A stretch of 49,914 bases of DNA from Halobacteriovoraceae bacterium (GCA_002718735.1 PBFR01000020.1:1-49914), one strand, 5' to 3'; numbered from the stretch's first letter, positions 1 through 9,214 are shown. Made by a program: numbers and translations. Notes: generated by a model from the sequence alone, not told the origin.

Positions 1-12
1 TAACTCTTTTTA

Positions 13-88
13 TGGAGCTGCTCACAGGACTTGAACCTGCGACCGTCGGTTTACAAAACCGATGCTCTACCAACTGAGCTAGAGCAGC
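13..88 (-). tRNA. tRNA-Thr (anticodon TGT)
   Basis: The reverse strand folds as a full cloverleaf of 76 nt. The acceptor stem is GCTGCTC/GAGCAGC, followed by discriminator T and an encoded CCA end. The D-arm is AGCTCAGTTGGTAGAGC, the anticodon stem TCGGT/ACCGA encloses loop TTTGTAA, and the T-arm contains GGTTCAAGTCC. Anticodon TGT reads threonine ACA. It lies downstream of the rRNA methyltransferase gene on the same strand but has its own promoter-like sequence. Confidence 0.96.
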
Positions 89-115
89 CAAAACATCCCT
101 TAAGATGAGCTTATG

Positions 116-144
116 TTTATAATCGGGAATACAAGCAAAATCAA
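116..144 (-). promoter_or_regulatory. Sigma-70-type promoter of tRNA-Thr
   Basis: On the minus strand a -35 box TTGATT (139-144) is separated by exactly 17 bp from a -10 box TATAAA (116-121). It sits about 28 bp before the 5' end of tRNA-Thr, which is the right place for its promoter. Prediction from sequence only. Confidence 0.6.
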
Positions 145-154
145 GTGTTTTTTA

Positions 155-907
155 TTAAATGCCGAAACATTTTTCCATTGAGATAGCCGCTGCAACTGAA
201 ACGTTAAGTGACTTTATGCTTCCTTGAGATTGAATTGACAATTTTTCATCAAGAACTCTCATTACCGCATTGGAAATACCTGTCTCTTCCTTACCAAGAA
301 CCAGTGCCAAATTCTTATTACTTGGTATGGCCCCTAAGTCCAAAGATTCTTCTGCGTGTTCCGACAGACCAATTACATGGGTGTTGAGTTCTTTTAACTT
401 GGTAAGGGTTTTAGAAAGATTTCCCACCATTACCAGTTTTAGATATTCATGAGCACCAGAAGCGATTCTAAAATACGTCGGAGTAGTACCAAACGACTTC
501 TTACCAGGTAGGATCACCACATCAATTCCATAAAATGAAGCCGTTCGTAGAATTGCTGCACCATTATGAACATCAGTTATTTGGTCCAGGCATAGAATCT
601 TTAAATTGCCTTTTTTTGCCAAATCATACAATTCCCTAACCTCATATTCTGGAAGTGATTCAGCACAAAGTAGAGCACCAGACGGGACTCTTTGATACTC
701 AAGGCCCTTGTTTTGAAAAAGCTTTTTAGCCTCCTCTTGGAGCTTGTGAGTAGACACAAGTTCGAAATCGACCTTTCGTAGGTCAAACCTTTTTCTAAGC
801 TCTTCCTTTCCATCCTCTGTCAAAAGAAGTCTAATCACTTGCCTTGAGGGATTTTTTAAGGCTGCACAAATACTGTGTAGCCCGATAATCAAATCGAAAT
901 TACTCAT
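155..907 (-). CDS. rlmB: SpoU/TrmH-family RNA 2'-O-methyltransferase (RlmB-like)
   Basis: This is a predicted SAM-dependent 2'-O-ribose methyltransferase of the SPOUT superfamily, most like RlmB, which methylates G2251 of 23S rRNA. It is 250 aa, the usual length. The N-terminal substrate-binding domain (about residues 5-80) precedes the trefoil-knot catalytic domain. The three SpoU motifs are visible: N115-G116...R121 (motif 1), GKEETGIS at 205-212 (motif 2) and SLNVSVAAAI at 233-242 (motif 3). The start codon overlaps the stop of proS by 4 nt (ATGA), so the two are probably cotranscribed and translationally coupled. The family assignment is firm. The exact target (23S G2251 or a tRNA site as in TrmH) cannot be settled from sequence alone. 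Confidence 0.88.
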   Translation of the reverse strand: MSNFDLIIGLHSICAALKNPSRQVIRLLLTEDGKEELRKRFDLRKVDFELVSTHKLQEEAKKLFQNKGLEYQRVPSGALLCAESLPEYEVRELYDLAKKGNLKILCLDQITDVHNGAAILRTASFYGIDVVILPGKKSFGTTPTYFRIASGAHEYLKLVMVGNLSKTLTKLKELNTHVIGLSEHAEESLDLGAIPSNKNLALVLGKEETGISNAVMRVLDEKLSIQSQGSIKSLNVSVAAAISMEKCFGI

Positions 908-2637
908 TTTAAGCTCATTAAAGAATCTAACAGGGCTGTCACTTTACCTACAAGACCCTCTTTCTTAACATTAAATGTTTCGCCAGTAGCACGAACTTTC
1001 ACTTCCAACTCTCCAGAAGAAGAATAATCTCTCTCACCTAGAACGACTCTCACAGGAAGTCCTAGCAAGTCAGCATCTTTAAACATAGGACCAGGTCCAA
1101 AGCCTCTGTCATCGTAAAGAACTTCAATATTTTTAGAAGTCATTTCTCCATAGATTTCGTCGGCCAACTTTTTAGTAGTATCCTTTTTGCCAATAACTGC
1201 AAAATAAACACTATAAGGGGCTATTGATGCTGGCCATATAATGCCATTTTCATCATGGCTTTGCTCAATTGCCGCGGCCATAGTTCTTGTTACACCAATC
1301 CCATAACAGCCCATCAAAGGAGACTCTTTCTTTCCACTTTGGGTTAGAACCGATGCTTTCATTGATTTGGTATATTTATCGCCTAGTTGGAATATATGAC
1401 CAACTTCAATTCCCTTCTTAAACTCAATTAATTGATCTGAATTTGGAGCATAATCTCCGGCCTTCGCCATTCTTAAATCAGCTCTTTTAAACGTCTCAAC
1501 ATCTCTTGAAGGAGTGAAGCCCTTTATGTGATAGTTTTCCTTATTTGCACCTGCAACATAACCACAATCCGGATCAATAGTTTTGTCAAAAATAAAGCTT
1601 ATTTTCTCTGTGATCCCGTATGGACTCATGTAGCCTTTTATAAGTCCCAACGACTTCATTTCATAGACGCTCAGTGCTTGTACGGCATCTGCTTTAAGAA
1701 AGTTTTTAAGCTTTAATTCATTGAGAGAATCATCGCCTAAAAGTAAAAGCATATAGTTTGCCGACTTCTCACCATAACTAGCTTTATACATCAAAGCTTT
1801 GATGGTTTGTGTAATTGGTATATCAAGTAGCTTAGCGACGGCCTCGCAAGTTTGAGTGTCTTCGGTCAAAACTTCCTCAACCTCACTTGATGGGCTGAAT
1901 TTTAAATTTTGTCTATCAGTTGAAGCTTTTTCCAAGTTTGCCGCATAGCCTGCACCCTTGGCCTGCACCACAGTATCTTCTCCAGAGTCTGCTATGACTT
2001 GAAACTCATGAGTCTGTGCATCACCAGACGCCATTGATCCAGGGTCTGCCTCCACTATTATGTGCTCAAGTCCCATCCTGTTTAAAATGTTCGAATATGC
2101 CTTGTAATATAGCTGATACTGCTCATCAAGACACTTTTTATCCATACTAAAGGTATAGGCGTCCTTCATAATGAACTCCTTACCTCTCATCAGGCCAAAT
2201 CTTGGTCTGATTTCGTCTCTAAATTTTGTTTTAATCTGGTAAAGACTTACTGGTAGTTGCTTGTAGGAAGTTATCGCTTTTCTAAAAATATCAGTTATAG
2301 ATTCCTCATTCGTTGGACTTAGGCAGAAGTCATTCTCTTTTCTATCCTTAACTCGAAGCATTTCAGGGCCCATACTATCCCAACGTCCAGATTCTTTCCA
2401 AAGCTGAGCAGGAGTTACAAAGGACATCTCAAGCTCTTGGGCTCCAATAGCGTCCAACTCCTCCCGAATTATGTTCTCAATTTTTTTAATTGTTCTCTGG
2501 GCCATAGGTAAGTAGCTATAAATCCCAGAGCCAGTCTTGTGAATAAAGCCCGCTCTAACTAACAGTTTATGAGAAATAACCTCAGCATCGCTTGGTGCCT
2601 CTTTATAAGTTTGCCAAAAAGCTTTGGACAACTTCAT
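904..2637 (-). CDS. proS: Prolyl-tRNA synthetase, bacterial type
   Basis: Class II aminoacyl-tRNA synthetase that charges tRNA-Pro. At 577 aa it matches the bacterial-type (ProS type 1) length. Motif 2 is the stretch TKFRDEIRPRFGLMRGKEF at about 137-155, and motif 3 contains GCYGIGVTRTMAAA near residue 445. Between motifs 2 and 3 (about 225-390) is an insertion matching the YbaK-like INS editing domain, including a GDDSLNELKL segment and a TIKALMYKA segment like the Lys-containing editing motif. Mischarged Ala-tRNA-Pro clearance is therefore expected to be intact. The C-terminal anticodon-binding domain follows. It overlaps the methyltransferase gene by 4 nt downstream and lies 7 bp from the small secreted-protein gene upstream. 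Confidence 0.97.
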   Translation of the reverse strand: MKLSKAFWQTYKEAPSDAEVISHKLLVRAGFIHKTGSGIYSYLPMAQRTIKKIENIIREELDAIGAQELEMSFVTPAQLWKESGRWDSMGPEMLRVKDRKENDFCLSPTNEESITDIFRKAITSYKQLPVSLYQIKTKFRDEIRPRFGLMRGKEFIMKDAYTFSMDKKCLDEQYQLYYKAYSNILNRMGLEHIIVEADPGSMASGDAQTHEFQVIADSGEDTVVQAKGAGYAANLEKASTDRQNLKFSPSSEVEEVLTEDTQTCEAVAKLLDIPITQTIKALMYKASYGEKSANYMLLLLGDDSLNELKLKNFLKADAVQALSVYEMKSLGLIKGYMSPYGITEKISFIFDKTIDPDCGYVAGANKENYHIKGFTPSRDVETFKRADLRMAKAGDYAPNSDQLIEFKKGIEVGHIFQLGDKYTKSMKASVLTQSGKKESPLMGCYGIGVTRTMAAAIEQSHDENGIIWPASIAPYSVYFAVIGKKDTTKKLADEIYGEMTSKNIEVLYDDRGFGPGPMFKDADLLGLPVRVVLGERDYSSSGELEVKVRATGETFNVKKEGLVGKVTALLDSLMSLK

Positions 2638-2644
2638 TATCTAC

Positions 2645-3028
2645 CTACCTTATAATACTAATGGCGTTATAATCTTTTTTCTCAACAAAAACTTCGAGAA
2701 TACATTTCTTAGCCATGTCTAATCCGACACTAACTATTTCACCAGAGGGCTGATCAACTTCTACAATGGCCATCTCCGAAGCAAAGTTTCCATTCTTACA
2801 ATTTAAAACCTTAAACTCAGCCAGGAAGACATTAATCATCGAAAGGGGACGAAAGTCCAAAAGCTTTAGCTCTTCATTCGCATTGATTTTTTGAGTCTTT
2901 CCATTTAGTGACAGTTCAATATTTCTATCAATTTTGTAGGTTCTACTTTCAACAAGGTCAGCCCATTTAAGGTTTTGACCGTATGAGGAGGCAGCGGTTA
3001 AAAAAACCAATAACGCAACGTGAAACAT
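2645..3028 (-). CDS. Small secreted protein of unknown function
   Basis: I do not recognise this 127-aa protein. It opens with a hydrophobic signal peptide (residues 1-17, plausible cleavage after YGQ or just before), so it is probably periplasmic or secreted. The mature part has two cysteines (C77 and C109) that could form a disulfide, and an alternating hydrophobic pattern suggesting mostly beta structure. It sits between lpxC and proS on the same strand, 7 bp before proS. That spacing suggests co-transcription with proS but gives no functional clue. The ATG is preceded by an AAGGAGAG-type Shine-Dalgarno on the minus strand. Confidence 0.75.
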   Translation of the reverse strand: MFHVALLVFLTAASSYGQNLKWADLVESRTYKIDRNIELSLNGKTQKINANEELKLLDFRPLSMINVFLAEFKVLNCKNGNFASEMAIVEVDQPSGEIVSVGLDMAKKCILEVFVEKKDYNAISIIR

Positions 3029-3089
3029 AACTCTCCTTATGAATAAGCTTCACTATTACATTATTTCGTTTTATTTGAAAAGCATTAGC

Positions 3090-4007
3090 CTAATTGGTTA
3101 CAGATATCATTTGAGGCAACATGTGGGCTTCTCTAGCCTCTTGACTCAATGAGCTGGCAGAAACCACCTCATAACATGAAGGAGTATCTAAGATTTTTCG
3201 GCACAATTGGTTGTGAAGGTAATGACCTGACTTGTAAGTAGTGATCTTGCCGGCAACCTCGTAACCTAGAAGGCTTATATCTCCAATGGTATCAAGGATT
3301 TTGTGTCTTACGAATTCGTCCGCAAACCTCAAGCCCTCAGGGTTAACCACTTTGAAATCATCCAATACGATAGCATTATCAAGGGATCCACCCTTAACAA
3401 GGCCTTTTCTTTTGAGGTGATCTACATCTTTAAGCATTCCAAAGGTTCTCGCCCTACTAATTTCATTAATAAAGTTTTCACAGCTAAATTCGAAAACCTG
3501 CTTCTGTGCCTTAATAATAGGATGGGCAAAAACAATGGTAGAATCGATTATGAGATTATTTGCTGGCTCAATCTCGGCCCATGTACCGTTTGCCTCAACA
3601 CGAACTTTATCCACCAAGACCATAAACTGTTTCGACTTATTAAGGTTTTGAACACCAGTCTCTTTTAGGATAAAAACAAAAGATGCACTTGAGCCATCCA
3701 TAATTGGAATCTCCGGCCCATCAATTTCACAATATACGTTATTTATCCCAAGACCATAGAGTGCGGAAAGAAGGTGCTCTACAGTGTGAACACAGTCCTC
3801 ACCTTCGCCCAAGGTCGTGTTATTTTCTGTTGCTCCTACAGTTCTCGCATCCGCACGCATTTTCTTTGAGTTCTTTAAATCCGTTCGCTTGAATACAATT
3901 CCTGTATCTGCATCTGCAGGAAATAATTTTAGTGTAACCTTCTTGCCAGAGTGTAATCCTATTCCAGTTACTTGTACTTTTTTGGCAAGGGTTCTTTGGT
4001 ATATCAT
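3090..4007 (-). CDS. lpxC: UDP-3-O-acyl-N-acetylglucosamine deacetylase
   Basis: LpxC is the zinc amidase that performs the committed step of lipid A synthesis in the cytoplasm, removing the acetyl group from UDP-3-O-acyl-GlcNAc. The 305-aa length is typical. The catalytic Glu and first zinc ligand are E77-H78 (HTVEHLLSALYGLGINN). The other ligands are H235 and D239 in RHKILDTIGDISLLG, and the general acid-base histidine is H262 in SGHYLHNQLC. All active-site residues are intact, so the organism makes LPS. A GGAAG ribosome-binding site lies just before the ATG. The gene has about 280 bp of non-coding DNA upstream, so it probably carries its own promoter. Confidence 0.97.
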   Translation of the reverse strand: MIYQRTLAKKVQVTGIGLHSGKKVTLKLFPADADTGIVFKRTDLKNSKKMRADARTVGATENNTTLGEGEDCVHTVEHLLSALYGLGINNVYCEIDGPEIPIMDGSSASFVFILKETGVQNLNKSKQFMVLVDKVRVEANGTWAEIEPANNLIIDSTIVFAHPIIKAQKQVFEFSCENFINEISRARTFGMLKDVDHLKRKGLVKGGSLDNAIVLDDFKVVNPEGLRFADEFVRHKILDTIGDISLLGYEVAGKITTYKSGHYLHNQLCRKILDTPSCYEVVSASSLSQEAREAHMLPQMISVTN

Positions 4008-4291
4008 TTTAAAAGCTTCCTTTTTATAGCTACTTAATCCACTAAACTTTATTCGTTGTTTCGCATCACGTTCATTAAGTATAAGTCAAATATTCAAAAA
4101 TACACGTCAGAAAATTTTTTCTATGTATTTTCGAGGTGTTACCCAAGAAGTGAACAAATGTTCAAAATTCGTGTAGAAACATTCACCTACTCAAATAATA
4201 GGCACTAGGTTTCAAGTAACTGATTTCTAAAGTTTTATTAAGGATTTACCAGTAGAAGTAAAAATTCTCAAGGCTAAAACATCGAACTGGA

Positions 4292-5278
4292 CTATTTTAT
4301 ATGGTTAATGGCCTTTTCGGACAAAGCTCTACCTCTTGGTGTCCGAAGCAGAAGGCCCTCCTTCAGAAGGTAAGGCTCATAGACCTCTTCAACTGTTTGC
4401 TTATCTTCGCCAAGTGTTGCACAGAGAGCATCAATTCCCACGGGACCATTTTGGTAATAATCTCGAATTACGTTGAGAATCTTACGGTCCATCGAGTCCA
4501 GCCCAAGGTCATCAATATCAAGAAGTCTTAGTGCCTGCTCAACATCATTTACACCCACTTTTTCGTGATTTTGCACCAATGCGAAGTCTCTCACTCTTCT
4601 CAATATTCTATTTGCGATTCTAGGAGTGCCACGGCTTCTCTTTGCGATTTCAGCCTTTGCCTCACTTTCTAAATTCAGTGACATCTTCTTGGCATTATTA
4701 GAAATTATCACAGCAAGCTCTTCTACATCATAGTAGTCAAAGTGCAGGTGTGCCATGAAACGATCTCTCAAAGGATTTGATAAAAGTCCACTTCTAGTTG
4801 TTGCTCCAACAAGTGTGAATGGGACTAAATCAATTTGCATTGTTCTGGCAGATGCTCCTTGCCCAATTAAAATATCCAACCGGTAATCTTCCATTGCGGA
4901 GTAAAGAATCTCCTCAACACTTATATGCATTCTATGGATTTCATCTATAAATAAGACATCCCTAGGAGCAAGATTAGTAAGTACAGCAGCAAGGTCACCT
5001 TTTTTCTCTATGGCCGGACCAGATATAACATGAAGCTCACTTCCAATATTTTTTGCAATTAACATTGCCAATGATGTTTTCCCAAGGCCTGGAGGTCCAG
5101 ACAACAAGGCGTGATCCATGGCAGCCTTTCTCTTAACTGAAGATTTAACCATTAGCTCGACATTCTCAACAACTCTCTTTTGCCCTACATACTCATTGAA
5201 GTTTTGAGGTCTAAGTTTGGTATCGTGCTCAACTTCACTGTTTTTAATTGAATCTGAAAGGAAACGCTCCTCATGCAT
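4292..5278 (-). CDS. ruvB: Holliday junction branch-migration ATPase RuvB
   Basis: RuvB is the hexameric AAA+ motor that drives branch migration at Holliday junctions with RuvA. At 328 aa it has Walker A GPPGLGKT (61-68), Walker B LFIDEIHRM (D112, E113), sensor 1 in LVGATTRSG (about 157-164), and a C-terminal winged-helix domain with GLDSMDRKILNVI and the final LLRTPRGR. The start lies 2 bp after the ruvA stop. The order ruvC-ruvA-ruvB on the minus strand forms a complete RuvABC resolvasome operon. Confidence 0.97.
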   Translation of the reverse strand: MHEERFLSDSIKNSEVEHDTKLRPQNFNEYVGQKRVVENVELMVKSSVKRKAAMDHALLSGPPGLGKTSLAMLIAKNIGSELHVISGPAIEKKGDLAAVLTNLAPRDVLFIDEIHRMHISVEEILYSAMEDYRLDILIGQGASARTMQIDLVPFTLVGATTRSGLLSNPLRDRFMAHLHFDYYDVEELAVIISNNAKKMSLNLESEAKAEIAKRSRGTPRIANRILRRVRDFALVQNHEKVGVNDVEQALRLLDIDDLGLDSMDRKILNVIRDYYQNGPVGIDALCATLGEDKQTVEEVYEPYLLKEGLLLRTPRGRALSEKAINHIK

Positions 5279-5280
5279 TC

Positions 5281-5874
5281 TTATAGCTCCCTAAGAACAA
5301 GTTTAATTAGTTCCTCACTTGTCCCGACGTCTTCTGAATAATTTTTGCCAACAATAGGCGCAACAATTTTCTCACTGTAACCTAGGCTTTCCAAAGCTTG
5401 GATTGCATCCTTAACAACCTTCTCATCCCCCGAGGCCATTTGGGGCTTTAATCTCTCAGACACAGAAATTTTACCGATATCCAATTTCTGGATCTTGTCT
5501 TTGAGACTTAAAATTATCTGCTCTGCCATTTTTTTTCCTATCCCCTGTGCCTGTGTTAGCACTTCTTTTTGCTCGAACACAATTGCCGTCACAAGGTTTG
5601 AAATACCAACCTGGGTGACTAGCGGATAAGCTTTTGAAGGCCCAACCTTGTTTACTGACTTTAGTAGCTCAAACATAGCTTTCTCTTCAACCGTTTTGAA
5701 CCCCCAAAGGCTTTGGTCATTTTCACTAATACTGTGGTGAACAAATACTTTTGTTGTCTCGCCAGGACTGGAAAAATACGCATAATTCACCTCATAGCCA
5801 ACACCGCTATTGGTGTTTAATATCAATTTTTTCCCATCTGAAAATATAGTAGTTCCTTCTAAATACCCAATCAT
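5281..5874 (-). CDS. ruvA: Holliday junction DNA-binding subunit RuvA
   Basis: RuvA is the tetrameric junction-binding protein that loads RuvB. At 197 aa it has the N-terminal OB-fold (MIGYLEGT start, GVGYEVNY near 25-32), tandem helix-hairpin-helix motifs (LLKSVNKVGPSKAYPL and a TQAQGIGKKMAEQIILSLKD-like second hairpin), and a short C-terminal three-helix domain ending ELIKLVLREL that contacts RuvB. It is separated from ruvC by 1 bp and from ruvB by 2 bp. Confidence 0.95.
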   Translation of the reverse strand: MIGYLEGTTIFSDGKKLILNTNSGVGYEVNYAYFSSPGETTKVFVHHSISENDQSLWGFKTVEEKAMFELLKSVNKVGPSKAYPLVTQVGISNLVTAIVFEQKEVLTQAQGIGKKMAEQIILSLKDKIQKLDIGKISVSERLKPQMASGDEKVVKDAIQALESLGYSEKIVAPIVGKNYSEDVGTSEELIKLVLREL

Positions 5875-5875
5875 T

Positions 5876-6418
5876 CTAACTTCCTATTTTGTGTGCTAAT
5901 GCCTTTGCAAGTCCCGACGAACCACGTGTGACGGTTTTTTTGTCAACTCTTCTTGAATTTAGGAGGTGGCACATAGCGATGGCCACCGCATCACTTTCGT
6001 CATGGGTTTCGTACTCTCTCTTGCCAATGGTCATATCCAGAAACTTTCTCACTCCTTCCTTATCTGCATGCCCATGGCCTGCAGCAATGGATTTTATCGC
6101 GTTAGGAGAATACTCAAAGATTCTATTTTTATATTTTTCCACGCAGGCAGAGAGAATAACTCCGCGCGTTTGGGCGAGCTTTATTAGGGCCTGTGGACTT
6201 TTAACGTAAATTAACGATTCAAATGCAATTGCATCAGGAGAGAGATTCTCAATTAGGCTCGTCGATGAGCTTTTAATCTCCGTCAATCTATCTAAAAACT
6301 TGTCTTTACCGTTAAATCGCAAAACGCCAGAATCTACAACACTTATTCTTTTTCCCTGGCCTTTCAGAAGTGCCCATCCAGTGGTAATGGAGCCCGGGTC
6401 AATTCCCAATACAAGCAA
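5876..6418 (-). CDS. ruvC: Holliday junction resolvase RuvC
   Basis: RuvC is the endonuclease that cuts Holliday junctions symmetrically. The 180-aa protein shows the RNase H-like fold and all four acidic metal ligands: D7 (LGIDPGS), E67 (AFESLIY), and D140/D143 in ETHDESDA. GHGHADK (about 114-120) is also conserved. The start codon is TTG, chosen because the catalytic D7 must lie just inside the N-terminus and because an AAGG sits about 7 nt before it. No in-frame ATG fits. Confidence 0.95.
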   Translation of the reverse strand: MLVLGIDPGSITTGWALLKGQGKRISVVDSGVLRFNGKDKFLDRLTEIKSSSTSLIENLSPDAIAFESLIYVKSPQALIKLAQTRGVILSACVEKYKNRIFEYSPNAIKSIAAGHGHADKEGVRKFLDMTIGKREYETHDESDAVAIAMCHLLNSRRVDKKTVTRGSSGLAKALAHKIGS

Positions 6419-6475
6419 ATTGAAACCTTTTTCTCCGATAATACGAATGTTTGTGCTTTTAGTCCACTAGAAGGA

Positions 6476-6751
6476 TTATGAGATCATGTCCAAGTTCGCC
6501 CTAACAGTGCGTTCCATTAACTCAAGAAACTTCATTTCATCAGACGCGATGAGATCGTTGAGAATTCGGTAATGGGATACCAGGAATTTTTTCTGACCTG
6601 ATTGAAATAGCTGAACAGCATGGTTTCTACATAATATAACTGGAATTGGATTGCCTGAGTCGTCATAGAGGCTTTGCCTTTCAAGTGTAGACTTATCAAA
6701 GGTGTGCCTTCCATAATGTTTACATATTGTGCATTCAAACTTTTTATTCAT
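6476..6751 (-). CDS. Small protein with a CxxC...CxxH zinc-ribbon-like pattern, unknown function
   Basis: This 91-aa protein is not recognised. Near the N-terminus it has C8-x-x-C11 (ECTICKHYG), then a CRNH (about 41-44). Together these give a C-x2-C-x(~29)-C-x2-H pattern that could bind one zinc ion. The rest looks alpha-helical with an acidic, helical C-terminal half. There is no signal peptide, so it is presumably cytoplasmic. It is encoded upstream of ruvC on the same strand (57 bp gap) and divergently from folD. Zinc binding is inferred from residue spacing only. Confidence 0.65.
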   Translation of the reverse strand: MNKKFECTICKHYGRHTFDKSTLERQSLYDDSGNPIPVILCRNHAVQLFQSGQKKFLVSHYRILNDLIASDEMKFLELMERTVRANLDMIS

Positions 6752-6893
6752 TCCAATTTCCTCAGAGTGATTTACTCAATTGTAACTACATATCGAATTG
6801 AGCACAAAAAACTTTAGCATTTTTAGCAAGTATTTGAATTTTCGTGTCTAATTTTCCCTGTCAAATGCCGTTTTTTTAATATATTTTGCAAAT

Positions 6894-7754
6894 ATGACAA
6901 CTATTCTTAGCACTCAAAATATAGTGGAAAACAAGCTTGAATTACTTTCTAAAAGAGTTCAGAAGCTAAAAGAGAAGGGCATTAGGCCTAAGATGAAAGT
7001 GATCTTGGTGGGTGAAAACCCAGCAAGCTTGGTTTATGTAGGAATAAAAGAAAGAACCTGCAAAAAGCTAGAATGTGATTTCGAGCTCTTACAACTTCCT
7101 AGTACGATTAAAAAGGATCAATTTCTTTCTGAAGTAGACTCTATGAATAATGATCCGCTAATCCATGGCTGTTTTGTGCAACTCCCAGTGTCCAAACATC
7201 TTCAAGATATTGATGTGACATCCTTAATCAACCCTGACAAGGATGTGGATGGCTTTGGTGGACAGACGATTGTTGATATCTACAAGGGAAAAGATCCGTT
7301 TTTTATCCCTTGTACCCCTATGGGTGTCCTAGAACTTTTCAGAAGTAACAAAGTAGATACCCTTGGAAAAAATGTTGTAATTATAGGTAAAAGCCTCATA
7401 GTCGGACGCCCTTTATCATTGATGCTGCAAAACCTCGGAGCAACAGTGACCGTATGTCACTCTAAAACTAAAAACCTGATTTCACATACCCGCAACGCCG
7501 ATATCATTATTAGTGCTGTTGGAAACCCCAGATTTTTAACTTCTGAGTTTTTCAATAAAAGTTTGGCACAAGTAGTTGTTGATGTCGGAATTTCCAAGGA
7601 CAGAAATGGTAAAATATGCGGTGATGTTGATTTCGAGAATGTTAAGGAATTAGTCTCTGCAATCACTCCTGTACCCGGCGGCGTGGGACCCTTGACAGTA
7701 ATATCTTTAATGGAAAATTTAATAAAGTCCGCAGAGCGGTCAAGAAAAGGCTAA
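6894..7754 (+). CDS. folD: Bifunctional methylene-THF dehydrogenase / methenyl-THF cyclohydrolase
   Basis: FolD interconverts 5,10-methylene-THF, 5,10-methenyl-THF and 10-formyl-THF using NADP. The 286-aa protein has the catalytic Tyr/Lys pair Y48 and K52 (YVGIKERTC), the folate-site segment HGCFVQLPVSKHL, the DVDGFGG stretch, the Rossmann motif VVIIGKSLIVGRPLSLML, and the C-terminal PVPGGVGPLTV. It is the first gene of a folD-gcvT-gcvH unit, which fits: the aminomethyltransferase generates methylene-THF and FolD consumes it. The ATG has no visible Shine-Dalgarno. The leader before it is A/T-rich, so translation may start on a very short or leaderless message. Confidence 0.96.
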   Translation: MTTILSTQNIVENKLELLSKRVQKLKEKGIRPKMKVILVGENPASLVYVGIKERTCKKLECDFELLQLPSTIKKDQFLSEVDSMNNDPLIHGCFVQLPVSKHLQDIDVTSLINPDKDVDGFGGQTIVDIYKGKDPFFIPCTPMGVLELFRSNKVDTLGKNVVIIGKSLIVGRPLSLMLQNLGATVTVCHSKTKNLISHTRNADIIISAVGNPRFLTSEFFNKSLAQVVVDVGISKDRNGKICGDVDFENVKELVSAITPVPGGVGPLTVISLMENLIKSAERSRKG

Positions 7755-7760
7755 ATAGAA

Positions 7761-8828
7761 ATGAAAAGAACATCTTTATATGATTCCCACATTGATCTAG
7801 GTGCAAGGATGGTTGAATTTGGCGGCTTTGAGATGCCTATTCAATACTCAAACCTTAAACAAGAGGCCCTTGCAGTAAGAAACTCTGCAGGAATGTTCGA
7901 TGTTAGTCACATGGGCGAATTTTTTGTAAAGGGAGAGGACGCTGCAAAATTCGTGGACTTTTTAATTACAAACAGTTTTTTGCCTGCAGAAGAGTTAAAG
8001 GCAGTGTACTCACCTCTTTGTAGAGAAAATGGCACTGTTGTAGACGATCTAATCGCTTACAAAATCTCAAACCAGTTTGTGATGATTTGTGTAAATGCTT
8101 CAAATCTACAAAAGGACTGGGACTTCATTAGCTCAAAGGCCCAATGTTTTGATGTTCAGCTAACAAATCGATCCGAAGACTACTCTTTAATCGCTCTTCA
8201 AGGTCCAAACTCCTTTGAAATACTAAAGAGTATAGATTCAGACTTGGAAGACATCCCTTACTATTCACTCCAAGTAAAAGACACAGGCGACACACCAACT
8301 ATTTATGCTAGAACAGGTTACACAGGTGAAGACGGATTTGAAATATTTGCTTCTCACGCTGAAATTATGGGTTTATGGTCTAAATTGCTGGCCAAAGATG
8401 TAACTCCATGTGGACTTGGGGCAAGAGACGTTCTTAGACTAGAGGTGGGCTTTCCACTTTACGGTCAAGAGATTACAGATGAAATAACTCCGCTAGATGC
8501 TGGTTTAAAGTGGACCGTTAAGTTTGATAAAGACGTCTTTCTTGGAAAAGATTCCTTATTAAATGCCAAAGCAAAATTCACAAACTTAAAGCTTGTTTTA
8601 GATAAAGGTATTCCTCGAACTGGATATAAGGTTGAGGACTCAAATGGCGAAGTTATCGGCGAGGTCACCTCAGGTAGTATGTCTGTAGTAATAGGGAAAG
8701 GCATAGCGATGGCCAGAGTGAACAAAGAAAAATATACTTCTGACTCTGAATTGTTTATAGATATCAGAGGAAAGAAATTCAAGGCCCAAAAACACAAAGG
8801 CCCATTTGTTAAGGGAGGACATAAATAA
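7761..8828 (+). CDS. gcvT: Glycine cleavage system T protein (aminomethyltransferase)
   Basis: GcvT transfers the methylene group from aminomethyl-lipoyl GcvH to THF, releasing ammonia. The 355 aa are close to the usual length of about 360. Typical segments are the N-terminal [26 protein letters not shown], the [14 protein letters not shown] stretch, and [20 protein letters not shown] with the folate-contacting acidic residues. The start is 6 bp after the folD stop region and its stop codon shares one base with the gcvH start (TAATG), so folD-gcvT-gcvH is an operon. GcvP (the decarboxylase) is not in the window and must lie elsewhere. Confidence 0.96.
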   Translation: MKRTSLYDSHIDLGARMVEFGGFEMPIQYSNLKQEALAVRNSAGMFDVSHMGEFFVKGEDAAKFVDFLITNSFLPAEELKAVYSPLCRENGTVVDDLIAYKISNQFVMICVNASNLQKDWDFISSKAQCFDVQLTNRSEDYSLIALQGPNSFEILKSIDSDLEDIPYYSLQVKDTGDTPTIYARTGYTGEDGFEIFASHAEIMGLWSKLLAKDVTPCGLGARDVLRLEVGFPLYGQEITDEITPLDAGLKWTVKFDKDVFLGKDSLLNAKAKFTNLKLVLDKGIPRTGYKVEDSNGEVIGEVTSGSMSVVIGKGIAMARVNKEKYTSDSELFIDIRGKKFKAQKHKGPFVKGGHK

Positions 8829-9214
8829 TGAGTACAATACCTGAAAATCTTTATTACACCGAAGAGCATGAGTGGATTTCCATCGAAGGTGATGTGGCGA
8901 CAATCGGAATAACTGACTTTGCTCAATCTTCACTTGGAGATATTGTTTTTGTGGAATTACCTGAAAGTGAAACAGAGTTCGAAGACGGTGACAGCTTTGG
9001 TGTTGTTGAAAGTATTAAATCGGTAAGTGATCTATACACGCCTTTATCTGGTAGCGTTTTAGAGAAGAATGAAGAAGTCGAAGACTCTCCAGAGAAGCTT
9101 AATGAAAACGCATTTGGAGCATGGCTTGTAAAAATTAAAATGTCTGATTCAAGTCAAGTGGAAAATTTACTTAGTGCCCAAAAGTACAAAGCTTTTTGTG
9201 AAACCAATAGCTAA
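8828..9214 (+). CDS. gcvH: Glycine cleavage system H protein
   Basis: GcvH is the lipoyl carrier shuttling the aminomethyl group between the P, T and L proteins. The 128-aa length is standard. The lipoylated lysine is K64 in [17 protein letters not shown], and the N-terminal YYTEEHEWI block is conserved. The start codon overlaps the gcvT stop by 1 nt. A rho-independent terminator follows about 20 bp downstream, which ends the operon without gcvP. Confidence 0.96.
   Translation: MSTIPENLYYTEEHEWISIEGDVATIGITDFAQSSLGDIVFVELPESETEFEDGDSFGVVESIKSVSDLYTPLSGSVLEKNEEVEDSPEKLNENAFGAWLVKIKMSDSSQVENLLSAQKYKAFCETNS

Noticed and set aside
3303..3668. Plus-strand 121-aa open frame inside lpxC
   Set aside because: Antisense shadow of lpxC, without start signals.
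6752..6893. Possible glycine riboswitch upstream of folD-gcvT-gcvH
   Set aside because: The gap is only 142 bp, A/T-rich, and lacks recognisable tandem aptamer cores.
8465..8926. Minus-strand 153-aa open frame across gcvT/gcvH
   Set aside because: Antisense shadow of two clearly conserved genes, with no homologous features.
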